In this document: positions 33,693 to 40,698 of the stretch, in pieces
Layout: each line of letters starts with the position of its first letter
Position numbering within the stretch: the first letter of the stretch is position 1
Assembly: GCA_044225565.1 (NCBI GenBank)
Contig: JBGAIL010000017.1
Location: 1 to 41,793, forward strand
Source of the DNA: CAVXAE01 sp044225565
GTDB taxonomy: Bacteria; Pseudomonadota; Gammaproteobacteria; Steroidobacterales; Steroidobacteraceae
Length of the DNA: 41,793 bases
Direction: 5' to 3'
Translations under genes and position numbers: made by a program
The notes under the pieces: model-generated
Told to the model about the DNA's origin: nothing
What the model saw: the letters and a program-made list of their open reading frames with translations, nothing else
Database searches by the model: none

Positions 33693-34607
33693 TCAGCGCT
33701 GGCGCTTCGGCGGCCCGGGCGGCTGAGGCGCGGGCGCCGAATCGTTGGGGCGCGGCGCCGGAGCAGCGCTTCCCGGCGGCGGTGGCGTCGTGGCGTTCGG
33801 CGGAACGGAATCGGGGCTTTCCTGCGTCGGCGGTTGCGGCGCGCTTTGCGGATCGGAAGGCGGCATTGCACTCTCCGGCGTGCCCGGCGGCTTCGCCGCT
33901 CCCGGTGACGCGAGCGCAGGCGCCGGATCCGGCGAGCCCTCCTCGATCGGCAGGGCCTCGATGCCGGCCGCATCGGCTGCCGCCGAAGCGACGACCGCCT
34001 TCTCCTCCACCAGGATCGGCTCGTTGCGCGCCAGCCGCTGACCGGCCGGCAGCGCCGGGAACTGCACCAGGAAGCGCGCCGCCGCATCCCGCATCGCGGC
34101 GATGCTCGCGAGCTCGAGCGGCTTGCCGCTGGACATGCCCTTCGCCAGCGAGCTGCCATAGCCGGTGAGGGTGAGGCTGTCCGCCAGCTCGCCGGACGGC
34201 GTATACATGTTGATGCGGTAACGGACCGTGACCGCGTAGTAGCGCCCACCCGTCTCGCGCGCCGTGGCGAACGAATACTGCTCGATGCGCGGCTCGAACA
34301 ACGCCTTGAGGCCGGAAGCCGCGCGCGCCGACTCGAGATCCGGGAATTCCTTCACCCCGCGGAACGCGGCCGCGAACACCTTCTGCGCCATGTGCAGGTG
34401 GCCGTCGCCGAGCTCGATCTTCCATTCCGAGCCCCAGCGCGTCTCCTCCTGCTTGAAGTTGCGCATGTCGCTCGCGACGATGAGGCCCACGTCGGTGGGC
34501 AGCGGCTCGACAAGCGCCTTCGGGATGACCGGGTCCGGCTTGATGGCGACGCCGCCGCAGGCTGCGAGCGCCAGCGACGCCGCCGCGAGCAGCGCGACGC
34601 GGGTCAT
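33693..34607 (-). CDS. Lipoprotein with a proline-rich C-terminal tail
   Basis: A 304-residue lipoprotein: ALLAAASLALAACGG carries a good lipobox (LAAC). The globular part (DVGLIVASDMRNFKQEETRW, then VFAAAFRGVKEFPDLESARA, YAVTVRYRINMYTPSGELAD, LTGYGSSLAKGM) resembles periplasmic lipoproteins of the YajG or DUF4136 type with repeated beta strands. The last 100 residues are almost only proline, alanine, serine and glutamine, a likely wall-spanning or flexible tail. Its ATG overlaps the stop of the first vWA gene (ATGA). It is the last gene of the vWA/FHA operon and probably its outer-membrane or peptidoglycan-facing part. Function unknown. Confidence 0.8.
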   Translation of the reverse strand: MTRVALLAAASLALAACGGVAIKPDPVIPKALVEPLPTDVGLIVASDMRNFKQEETRWGSEWKIELGDGHLHMAQKVFAAAFRGVKEFPDLESARAASGLKALFEPRIEQYSFATARETGGRYYAVTVRYRINMYTPSGELADSLTLTGYGSSLAKGMSSGKPLELASIAAMRDAAARFLVQFPALPAGQRLARNEPILVEEKAVVASAAADAAGIEALPIEEGSPDPAPALASPGAAKPPGTPESAMPPSDPQSAPQPPTQESPDSVPPNATTPPPPGSAAPAPRPNDSAPAPQPPGPPKRQR

Positions 34608-35590
34608 TGGTTGACCCCGACGAAGGTGCCGTTGTTCTGCTCGCACATCATCCGCATTAATGCCGAAAATCGCACGCTTGTAAACGGCGTCATGCCCGGT
34701 CCCTGCGGAAAGCCGACGGCGTGGATGCGCACCAGCCGGCGCCCGTTCGCGTCGACCTTGTTCACCTTCGCGACCGCGTCCAGCGCCGCCTGATAGGACT
34801 CGCCGGTGAACTCGTCGCCCAGCACGTAGAGGCTGATGCGCTTGTCGGGCGCCCAGTAGGTGCGGATGGCCTCCTCGATGCCTTCGACCGGGCTCGAGTT
34901 GCTGAACGCGTGCCAGGCCTTCATCCGGGTGACGATCTGCTGGCGCTGCATGGGCGAATCGGTGAGCCACTGGCCGCGCGAGCGGTCGAGCATCACCTTG
35001 CCCTCGTCGTCCATGATCTGCAGGCCCTTCACCCGGGGGTAGATGCCGAGGATCTCCTTCAGCACCTGCGTCGCCACGTCCCAGTGATTGGTGGTCATGC
35101 TCGCGGAAGTGTCGACGATGAAGATGATGTACTCGCTGTCCACCGGGATGCCGCCCACCGTGTCGCTCGGCTTGCGTTGTGGCTGCTGCTTGAGCAGGCG
35201 CTGCATCTCCGCAGTGAGTGTCTGTTGCGCGGCGACCAGTTCACTCTCCACGATGTTGGTGACCGAGGCCTCGCTGCGGCTGGCGCTGTACTGCCCCTGG
35301 ATGCTGGTGAGGTCCCCCGCCAGCCGGGCGACGCGCATCCGCTCCTTTTCCGCCCGCTCGATCTTCTCCTTGAGGTCGCGGTTGAGCAGGTCGGTCTCGC
35401 CGCGGATCTCGTGCAGCTGCTCGGTGAGCGAAAGCACCTGGCCTTCCAGGTTCTGGCGGCTCTCCTCCAGCTGGATCGGTTGGCCGTATTCCGTGAGCAC
35501 CAGCAGCAGGATCAGCGCGCCGAAGCCGCAGCAGATGCAGTCCAGGAAGGACAGGCTGAAGATCTCGACCTCGCGGCGCTTCAGCCTCAT
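34604..35590 (-). CDS. vWA-domain protein with MotB/TolR-like N-terminal helix (copy 1)
   Basis: A 328-residue protein. The N-terminus RREVEIFSLSFLDCICCGFG, then ALILLLVL, is one membrane helix opening with an aspartate; then comes a coiled coil (residues about 45-130, LSLTEQLHEIRGETDLLNRD) and a vWA domain whose metal site DTSASM lies near residue 159. SLYVLGDEFTGESY and RIHAVGFPQ are later vWA strands. The layout (cytoplasmic basic tip, Asp-bearing helix, coil, periplasmic domain) is that of MotB, TolR or ExbD. It overlaps its neighbours by four bases on both sides. The neighbouring copy is similar at the N-terminus but differs in the rest. Confidence 0.88.
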   Translation of the reverse strand: MRLKRREVEIFSLSFLDCICCGFGALILLLVLTEYGQPIQLEESRQNLEGQVLSLTEQLHEIRGETDLLNRDLKEKIERAEKERMRVARLAGDLTSIQGQYSASRSEASVTNIVESELVAAQQTLTAEMQRLLKQQPQRKPSDTVGGIPVDSEYIIFIVDTSASMTTNHWDVATQVLKEILGIYPRVKGLQIMDDEGKVMLDRSRGQWLTDSPMQRQQIVTRMKAWHAFSNSSPVEGIEEAIRTYWAPDKRISLYVLGDEFTGESYQAALDAVAKVNKVDANGRRLVRIHAVGFPQGPGMTPFTSVRFSALMRMMCEQNNGTFVGVNQ

Positions 35591-36687
35591 GGCCAGTCCT
35601 TCGACGGCATCAGCAGCGTGCCGTTGGTGAGCCGTGCGAGCTGCCAGAAACGGTGCGCCGCGGGCAGGTCGCCCTTCATGGGGAGCAGGACGATATCGAC
35701 GGGCACGCCGTCCGGCAGCTCGGCGACCGCATCATCGAAAAGCCGCGCACGGCCGTTCGCGTCGATGTAGCGGCGCAGCCCTGCGGTCTTGCCCTGTGTG
35801 GGCAGCCCATCCGTGATGAGAATGATCTGGTCCGGGCGCGGATTCAGCGTCTTGGTGGCCGCGAACGCGTTGGCGAGGCTGGTGCCGTCCTGCGGCACGA
35901 GGGCGGCGAGCGCCTGCAACGTCGCCGAGCGCTGCAGCGGATCGTCCGAGCTCTGCCACTTGCCAGCGCTGCTCGCGAGCACCGGCGCCGCCTTCGTGTT
36001 GAAGCCCAGCACCTGGAACTGGCTGCCCGGCGGCAGCTGCGTGACGAGCCAGTCCGTCGTGTCGATGGCACGCCGCCACTTGGCAGCCGCCCGCTTGGCG
36101 GCGTCGCTGGAGTTGCGCAGCAGGATGACGTTCACCAGGTCTTCGTGAAGCATGCTGGCCGAGCGGTCCACGAGGATGAGGACGCGCTTGCCGCGCATCT
36201 TCAACCCCGTGATGTAGCGCCGCTCGCCGCCACTTTCACGGAATGCCTGGATCTGCTGGCCCGGCGCGGCGCGGTCCTTGGCGCCGGCTTCGAGGCGGCG
36301 CGTACCTTCCTCCAGCGCGCGCACGTCGGCCTTCAGCTTCTCGATGCGCGCGCGGCGCGCGAGACTCGTCTCGTCGTACGACGACATCTGCTCCTGCTTG
36401 CTCTCGAGCTCCGTCACGATGCGGCGGGCTCGCGCGGCATCGCTCGCCGTCTGACTGTTGGTTTTCTCCATCGTGTTGCGCAGTACGACGAGATTGCGCC
36501 TTCCTTCGAGCACTTCCTCCTCCAGACGATTCACCTCCGCGGTGAGCTTCTGCGTGTTCTGCGCCCGCTCCGATCCGCTCTGCGCGCTGATGATGGTGTA
36601 GAACAGGATGACCGCGCCAAAGCCGCAGCAGATGCAGTCCAGGAAGGAGAGGCTGAAGACTTCGACGCTGCGGCGCTTGAAAGGCAT
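35587..36687 (-). CDS. vWA-domain protein with MotB/TolR-like N-terminal helix (copy 2)
   Basis: A 366-residue protein sharing the N-terminal signature RRSVEVFSLSFLDCICCGFG, then AVILFYTII, with the next gene. A coiled coil follows (LTAEVNRLEEEVLEGRRNLV; IEKLKADVRALEEGTRRLEA), then a vWA domain with metal site DRSASM near residue 173, GTSLANAFAATKTLNP carrying the second-motif threonine, and ILITDGLPTQGKT as the third acidic motif. It is therefore a more complete metal-binding vWA than copy 1. It starts 24 bases after the Hsp70-like/FHA gene and overlaps copy 1 by four bases. It probably forms hetero-oligomers with copy 1 in the inner membrane. Confidence 0.88.
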   Translation of the reverse strand: MPFKRRSVEVFSLSFLDCICCGFGAVILFYTIISAQSGSERAQNTQKLTAEVNRLEEEVLEGRRNLVVLRNTMEKTNSQTASDAARARRIVTELESKQEQMSSYDETSLARRARIEKLKADVRALEEGTRRLEAGAKDRAAPGQQIQAFRESGGERRYITGLKMRGKRVLILVDRSASMLHEDLVNVILLRNSSDAAKRAAAKWRRAIDTTDWLVTQLPPGSQFQVLGFNTKAAPVLASSAGKWQSSDDPLQRSATLQALAALVPQDGTSLANAFAATKTLNPRPDQIILITDGLPTQGKTAGLRRYIDANGRARLFDDAVAELPDGVPVDIVLLPMKGDLPAAHRFWQLARLTNGTLLMPSKDWP

Positions 36688-36711
36688 ACGCTCGTCCGGC
36701 GATGCAGGCGG

Positions 36712-37953
36712 TCAGCCGAGCGTGATGAGCGAGAGCTCGATGCCCGGATCGCCGATGCGCACCTTGTCTCCGGCATGCGCACGAGCACGCTCGGAAACAC
36801 GCTCCCCGTTGAGGAAGGTACCGAAGCGGCTGTGATCGAGCAGCAGCAGCTCGCCCGCCTCACTGACGAAAGTGCAGTGACGGCGGGAAACGCCCGCGAG
36901 ACCCTCCGGCAGCGTGATCGACGATGCAGCGCCCGGATCGCGGCCTACCACCAGCGCCCCCGTCAGGGCATGCGCTCGACCTTCGAACAGCACGTGTGAT
37001 GGCACCGGCCCGGTGGAACGCTCCCCACCCAGCGTCTCGCGGACGGCGAGCTTCTCGAGGGAGGCCTGCGGATTCACGGGAAGGCGGCGCAGCAGCCTGA
37101 CGGATTGATCGTCCTGCGCTTGCGGTAGATCGAGCAGCGAAGTGGCTGCGGCGGCATAGCCTTCCTCGAGCGTGATGAGCTCGCAGCCAACGAACGCCTG
37201 CAGCGCGGCACGCAACGCCGGAAGCTCGGCGACGGAGCGCGGGATCACCAATGCCATGGCGGCACCGGCCGGGCGCAGCTCGTGCAGCAGGCGCAGGATC
37301 TCCCGATAGACCGGTTGCGCGGCGGCAGCGAACTGGTCGCGGCTCAGCTCGACATCGAAACGCTCCGTGCCGACGGTGACACTGGCCGTGACGCTCGCGG
37401 CGCCACTCAACTCGCTCACCCATTGCGGGAGAAGCTCATGCAACTGCTTCTCAGTGGCGGCATTGTGCAGAGGGTCGAAGCGCGTACGCTTCACCATCGC
37501 CGTGCTGACGAGAGCGAGCCACGCTTCCTGAAGCTCCAAAAACCCACCGCGAGTCGACACCACCGCACGACGCCGGCGCGCCTGTGCGCCGCGCTCCACT
37601 GCGGTGACTGCGACGTGATGCAGCCCCAGCTCGAGAACCAGCGCATTGCGCTCGGAGGCGAGCGACGCAACGGTGACGGCGGCGGCATCGACGAAGCCGT
37701 CCACCGGCAGGCCGATGCCGCGGGTCGCGTCGACTACGGCACTCAGGCCGCGCGCATCGGCTCTCGCCGAAGAAGCGATCCATATGCGCTCGCCTTCCTT
37801 CAATGGCTGCTCGGCGAGGCATCGCGCCAGTGTTGCCCGCAATGCCGGCATCGAGCCAGGCTCCATCGGAACCCCGGCGCCGCGAGCCAGCACCTCGCCG
37901 TCCCGGGCGAGACCGAGCGCGTGATCAGCGAGCCCGATGGCGAATGGCCGCAT
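36712..37953 (-). CDS. Degenerate Hsp70/actin-like domain fused to a C-terminal FHA domain
   Basis: A 413-residue cytoplasmic protein. The N-terminal 300 residues follow the Hsp70 order: a first phosphate-loop-like strand (FAIGLADHALGLARDGEVLA), a second (LVLELGLHHVAVTAVERG), an RFDVELSRDQFAAAAQPVYR segment like the Hsp70 TRxxFE helix, and MALVIPRSVAELPALRAALQ with ITLEEGYAAAAT, matching the adenosine-site GGSSRIP and DEAVAxGAA motifs. Key aspartates and glycines are replaced, so ATP hydrolysis is doubtful. The C-terminus is a good FHA domain (VVGRDPGAASSITLPEGLA, SRRHCTFV, DHSRFGTFLNGERV) for binding phosphothreonine. The gene is five bases from the small membrane protein gene and in the same operon as the vWA genes. 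Confidence 0.78.
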   Translation of the reverse strand: MRPFAIGLADHALGLARDGEVLARGAGVPMEPGSMPALRATLARCLAEQPLKEGERIWIASSARADARGLSAVVDATRGIGLPVDGFVDAAAVTVASLASERNALVLELGLHHVAVTAVERGAQARRRRAVVSTRGGFLELQEAWLALVSTAMVKRTRFDPLHNAATEKQLHELLPQWVSELSGAASVTASVTVGTERFDVELSRDQFAAAAQPVYREILRLLHELRPAGAAMALVIPRSVAELPALRAALQAFVGCELITLEEGYAAAATSLLDLPQAQDDQSVRLLRRLPVNPQASLEKLAVRETLGGERSTGPVPSHVLFEGRAHALTGALVVGRDPGAASSITLPEGLAGVSRRHCTFVSEAGELLLLDHSRFGTFLNGERVSERARAHAGDKVRIGDPGIELSLITLG

Positions 37954-37958
37954 GGGTC

Positions 37959-38186
37959 TCAGATGTCCGTGGGAAAGGAGACGTTGTTGTCGGCGGACTG
38001 CCTGGCGTCCGGCGCGACGGTGGGATCGTCCTTGATGGTGGCGCTCTCTTCCTCCTTCGAGGGTTGCGCCGCCGGCGCCTCCTTCTCCTTGGACTGGGCG
38101 ACCGCCCGCAGCGTGAAGAAAGCTGCGCCGAGGCACAGCAGGGAGGTCACCACCACGATGCCGAAGGATCTCAATCTGCGTCTCAT
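37959..38186 (-). CDS. Small single-span membrane protein
   Basis: A 75-residue protein: basic tip (MRRRLR), one hydrophobic helix (SFGIVVVTSLLCLGAAFFTL), then an acidic, disordered tail (KEEESATIKDDPTVAPDA). It could be anchored or secreted by an uncleaved signal. It lies in a close-packed operon, 13 bases after the FHA-PEGA-FGE gene and 5 bases before the Hsp70-like/FHA gene. I do not recognise a family. Threonines in the tail (SATIKDD, DPTVAPD) could be FHA ligands if phosphorylated; this is speculation. Confidence 0.65.
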   Translation of the reverse strand: MRRRLRSFGIVVVTSLLCLGAAFFTLRAVAQSKEKEAPAAQPSKEEESATIKDDPTVAPDARQSADNNVSFPTDI

Positions 38187-38199
38187 GACATCACCCCGC

Positions 38200-40698
38200 T
38201 CATTCCGCGTACCGCGCGATCCGGAAACCGAGGGCCGGGGACAGGTCGTCCGCCGTGTCGCGCCAGGCGAGCCTCAGTTCCGACACGGCGCTCGACCGCC
38301 AGTTCGCTCCGCGCACCACGTGCTTGCCGGCCTGCTCGGGGCCGAGCGGGTCCGTCGAGTCCGCGGTGTCCACGAAGGACAGATAGAAGTCGTTGGCCCA
38401 TTCGCTCACGTTACCGCCGAAGTCGTGCAGGCCGAGCGCGTTCGGCGCGAACTTGCCGACCGGTGCGATGACGTCGTAGTCGTCGCGATAGCCCGGAAGA
38501 GAGCCTTCGACGATCTTCGAGGCCTCCGAGCCCGCGAGGTTGCCGGTGTTCTGCGCTACGGGCAGCGCATCCCCCCACGGGAAGCGCAGGAACTTGTTCG
38601 GGCCCGCGCGGCGGGCCGAGTACTCCCATTCCGCCTCGGTGGGCAGGCGATAGCCGGTGGTCACCGGCCGCTTGAGGGAATACTTGTCGTCCTTCTTCTC
38701 GTAGGCCGCGGGCAGGCCTTCGCGCTCGGAGAGCCAGTTGCAGTACTCGGCGGCCTCGTTCCAGCTCACCTGCGAGACGGCCTGCTTGTCGAGGTCCAGG
38801 GACTGCTTGCCGATGTAGCCGGAGGCGTGGCCGGGCCGGAAGCGGCGGAAATCCTCGTTGGTCACTTCGGTGACGCCGATGTAGAACGGCCGCTTGAGGG
38901 TGACCTTGCGCAGCGGCTCGTTGGGCCGCCGGCCCTGCTCGCGCCTCTCGCTGCCCATCATGAAGGTGCCGCCGGGGACGAGCTTCAACACGTAGCCGTC
39001 CTTGGTGCGCACGGTAGGCGCGGAATCGAGCAGCGCCGTGGCGCGGTCGGACGAGGTGAGCCGGTACTCGACTACGCGCTCGAGGCCTTTCGCCGGCGTG
39101 ACGCTGGTCGTGAAGGTCACGAATCCCGATTTGCGGACCTCGATGCGGTGCTCCTGAGCGGTAAGGTTCACGGACAACGGCGTCTGCCCGCGCGGCGTGC
39201 CGTCCACCACTAGCTCCGCGCCTTCGGGCTCGCCACTCACGCTCACTGCCGCCAGGATCGGCTCGAGCCGCGCGTCGATCACGAGACTCTTGCCCGGCTC
39301 GGCCGGCACCTTGCGCATCCAGCCCGCATGCCCCGGCAGGCTCGCGACCACTTCGTGCGAGACGCCGGACGGCAGCTCCACGACCAGCGGCGTGCGGCCC
39401 CGGAACGTTCCGCCGATGGTGACTTCCGCGCCGGTGGGCTGCGAGCGCAGCGTGAGACGCGCATCGGGCTGCCCCAGCGTCACCGGCCCGATCGACAGCG
39501 TCTCGCCGGCTTTCACCACGACACTGCTTTCCCACGTCTTGAAGCCTGCCGCCGAAATCTGCACCTTGCGCACGCCCGAAGGCACTTCGAGCGAGGCCGG
39601 CACTGCGCCCGCATCCTTCCCGTCCACATCGACGCGGGCGGCGGCGGGGCTGGCGGAGATCCTGAGCGTGCCCCAGGACGGGAGCATCGTCGCCTTCAGC
39701 TCCTGCCGCACACCGGCACCTTCGATCTCCACGGTGGCGACGAAATCCAGGTGCCGCGGCGAGCGCAACGTGAGCGTGCGCGAGCCGGCCCGCACGGAGA
39801 CTTCACCGGGCGCGCGGCCGACCTGCGCGCCATCCACGCTCACCGTGACCGGCACGCCACCCGTATCAATATTGAGATGGCCCGGGAGCTTCTCGAGCCG
39901 CAGGCGCGCCGTGGTGTCCGCGGCGCCTTCATTGACCGTCACGGCGACCTGCGCCGGCACGTAGCCTTCCCGCTCCGCCCTCACCACGTGCGCCCCCGGC
40001 AGTACGCGCAATTGCCCCGCGCTGTGCAACGAAACCCACGTTCCCGGCGTGCTGACGCTGGCATCGGACGGCTGCACGTCGAGCTTCACCGGCTCGAGAG
40101 AAGACAGCGCCCACACCACCACGATCATGATGGCCAGGGCTGCGGCGGCGATGGTCCACACGCGCGACGGGATGTGCGAAGGCGGCCGGGTTTCGCGCTG
40201 CGACGGTACGGCGGGTGCGCCCGCCGCAGCCGGAACGAAAGCGGGACGAGTCAGCGGCAGTGGCGCAGAAACCCGGATCTCCAGATCTTCGTCGTCGCCA
40301 TCCCCGGCCAGCGAGGACACCTCGGCCATCGGTGCGATGGTGGCGTTGCCGGCGAGGTGGTGGACGTCGAGCCTCAGCAAGGTGCGCGATGCGTCGACGA
40401 CCTCGACCTGCGCCTCGCCGACCGACAGCGAATCGTGGCGGCGCAGCTCGCGCGGGGCCGTGAGCGTGCGGCCATTGATGAGGATGGAGGACCCGTCCGC
40501 CGGCGTCGCGAGCCATTGCGCCTCGTGACGCTCGATGCTCAGCCGGCTCGAGGCCGCGCCCGGCACGACGATGGCAGCACCCTCACCGCCGATCTGCAGG
40601 CTCTCGCCGAAAGTCCGTTCCCCGCCGGGCTCGCGGATCCGGATCTGCGCATAGGCCGCCGACTGGGTTGCGGCCGACTCGTTAGATCGGTTCGACAC
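38200..40698 (-). CDS. FHA-like / TM / PEGA repeat / formylglycine-generating-enzyme-like protein
   Basis: An 832-residue protein. Residues about 15-105 look like an FHA domain (SLQIGGEGAAIVVPGAASSR; SILINGRTL, then LRRHDSLSVGEAQVEVVD). One helix at about 183-205 (VWTIAAAALAIMIVVVWAL) puts the rest in the periplasm. Residues about 210-560 hold several PEGA-type beta repeats (VSVDGAQVGRAPGEVSV; VDVDGKDAGAVPASLEV; VTIGGTFRGRTPLVVEL; LVVDGTPRGQTPLSVNL). The final domain (569-832) is FGE/SUMF1-like (LVPGGTFMMGSERREQGRRP, YRLPTEAEWEYSARRAGPN, VRGANWRSSAVSELRLAWRD, LGFRIARY) but lacks the cysteines that do the FGE chemistry. The start is GTG 40698, overlapping the upstream gene by 17 bases. Confidence 0.87.
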   Translation of the reverse strand: MSNRSNESAATQSAAYAQIRIREPGGERTFGESLQIGGEGAAIVVPGAASSRLSIERHEAQWLATPADGSSILINGRTLTAPRELRRHDSLSVGEAQVEVVDASRTLLRLDVHHLAGNATIAPMAEVSSLAGDGDDEDLEIRVSAPLPLTRPAFVPAAAGAPAVPSQRETRPPSHIPSRVWTIAAAALAIMIVVVWALSSLEPVKLDVQPSDASVSTPGTWVSLHSAGQLRVLPGAHVVRAEREGYVPAQVAVTVNEGAADTTARLRLEKLPGHLNIDTGGVPVTVSVDGAQVGRAPGEVSVRAGSRTLTLRSPRHLDFVATVEIEGAGVRQELKATMLPSWGTLRISASPAAARVDVDGKDAGAVPASLEVPSGVRKVQISAAGFKTWESSVVVKAGETLSIGPVTLGQPDARLTLRSQPTGAEVTIGGTFRGRTPLVVELPSGVSHEVVASLPGHAGWMRKVPAEPGKSLVIDARLEPILAAVSVSGEPEGAELVVDGTPRGQTPLSVNLTAQEHRIEVRKSGFVTFTTSVTPAKGLERVVEYRLTSSDRATALLDSAPTVRTKDGYVLKLVPGGTFMMGSERREQGRRPNEPLRKVTLKRPFYIGVTEVTNEDFRRFRPGHASGYIGKQSLDLDKQAVSQVSWNEAAEYCNWLSEREGLPAAYEKKDDKYSLKRPVTTGYRLPTEAEWEYSARRAGPNKFLRFPWGDALPVAQNTGNLAGSEASKIVEGSLPGYRDDYDVIAPVGKFAPNALGLHDFGGNVSEWANDFYLSFVDTADSTDPLGPEQAGKHVVRGANWRSSAVSELRLAWRDTADDLSPALGFRIARYAE

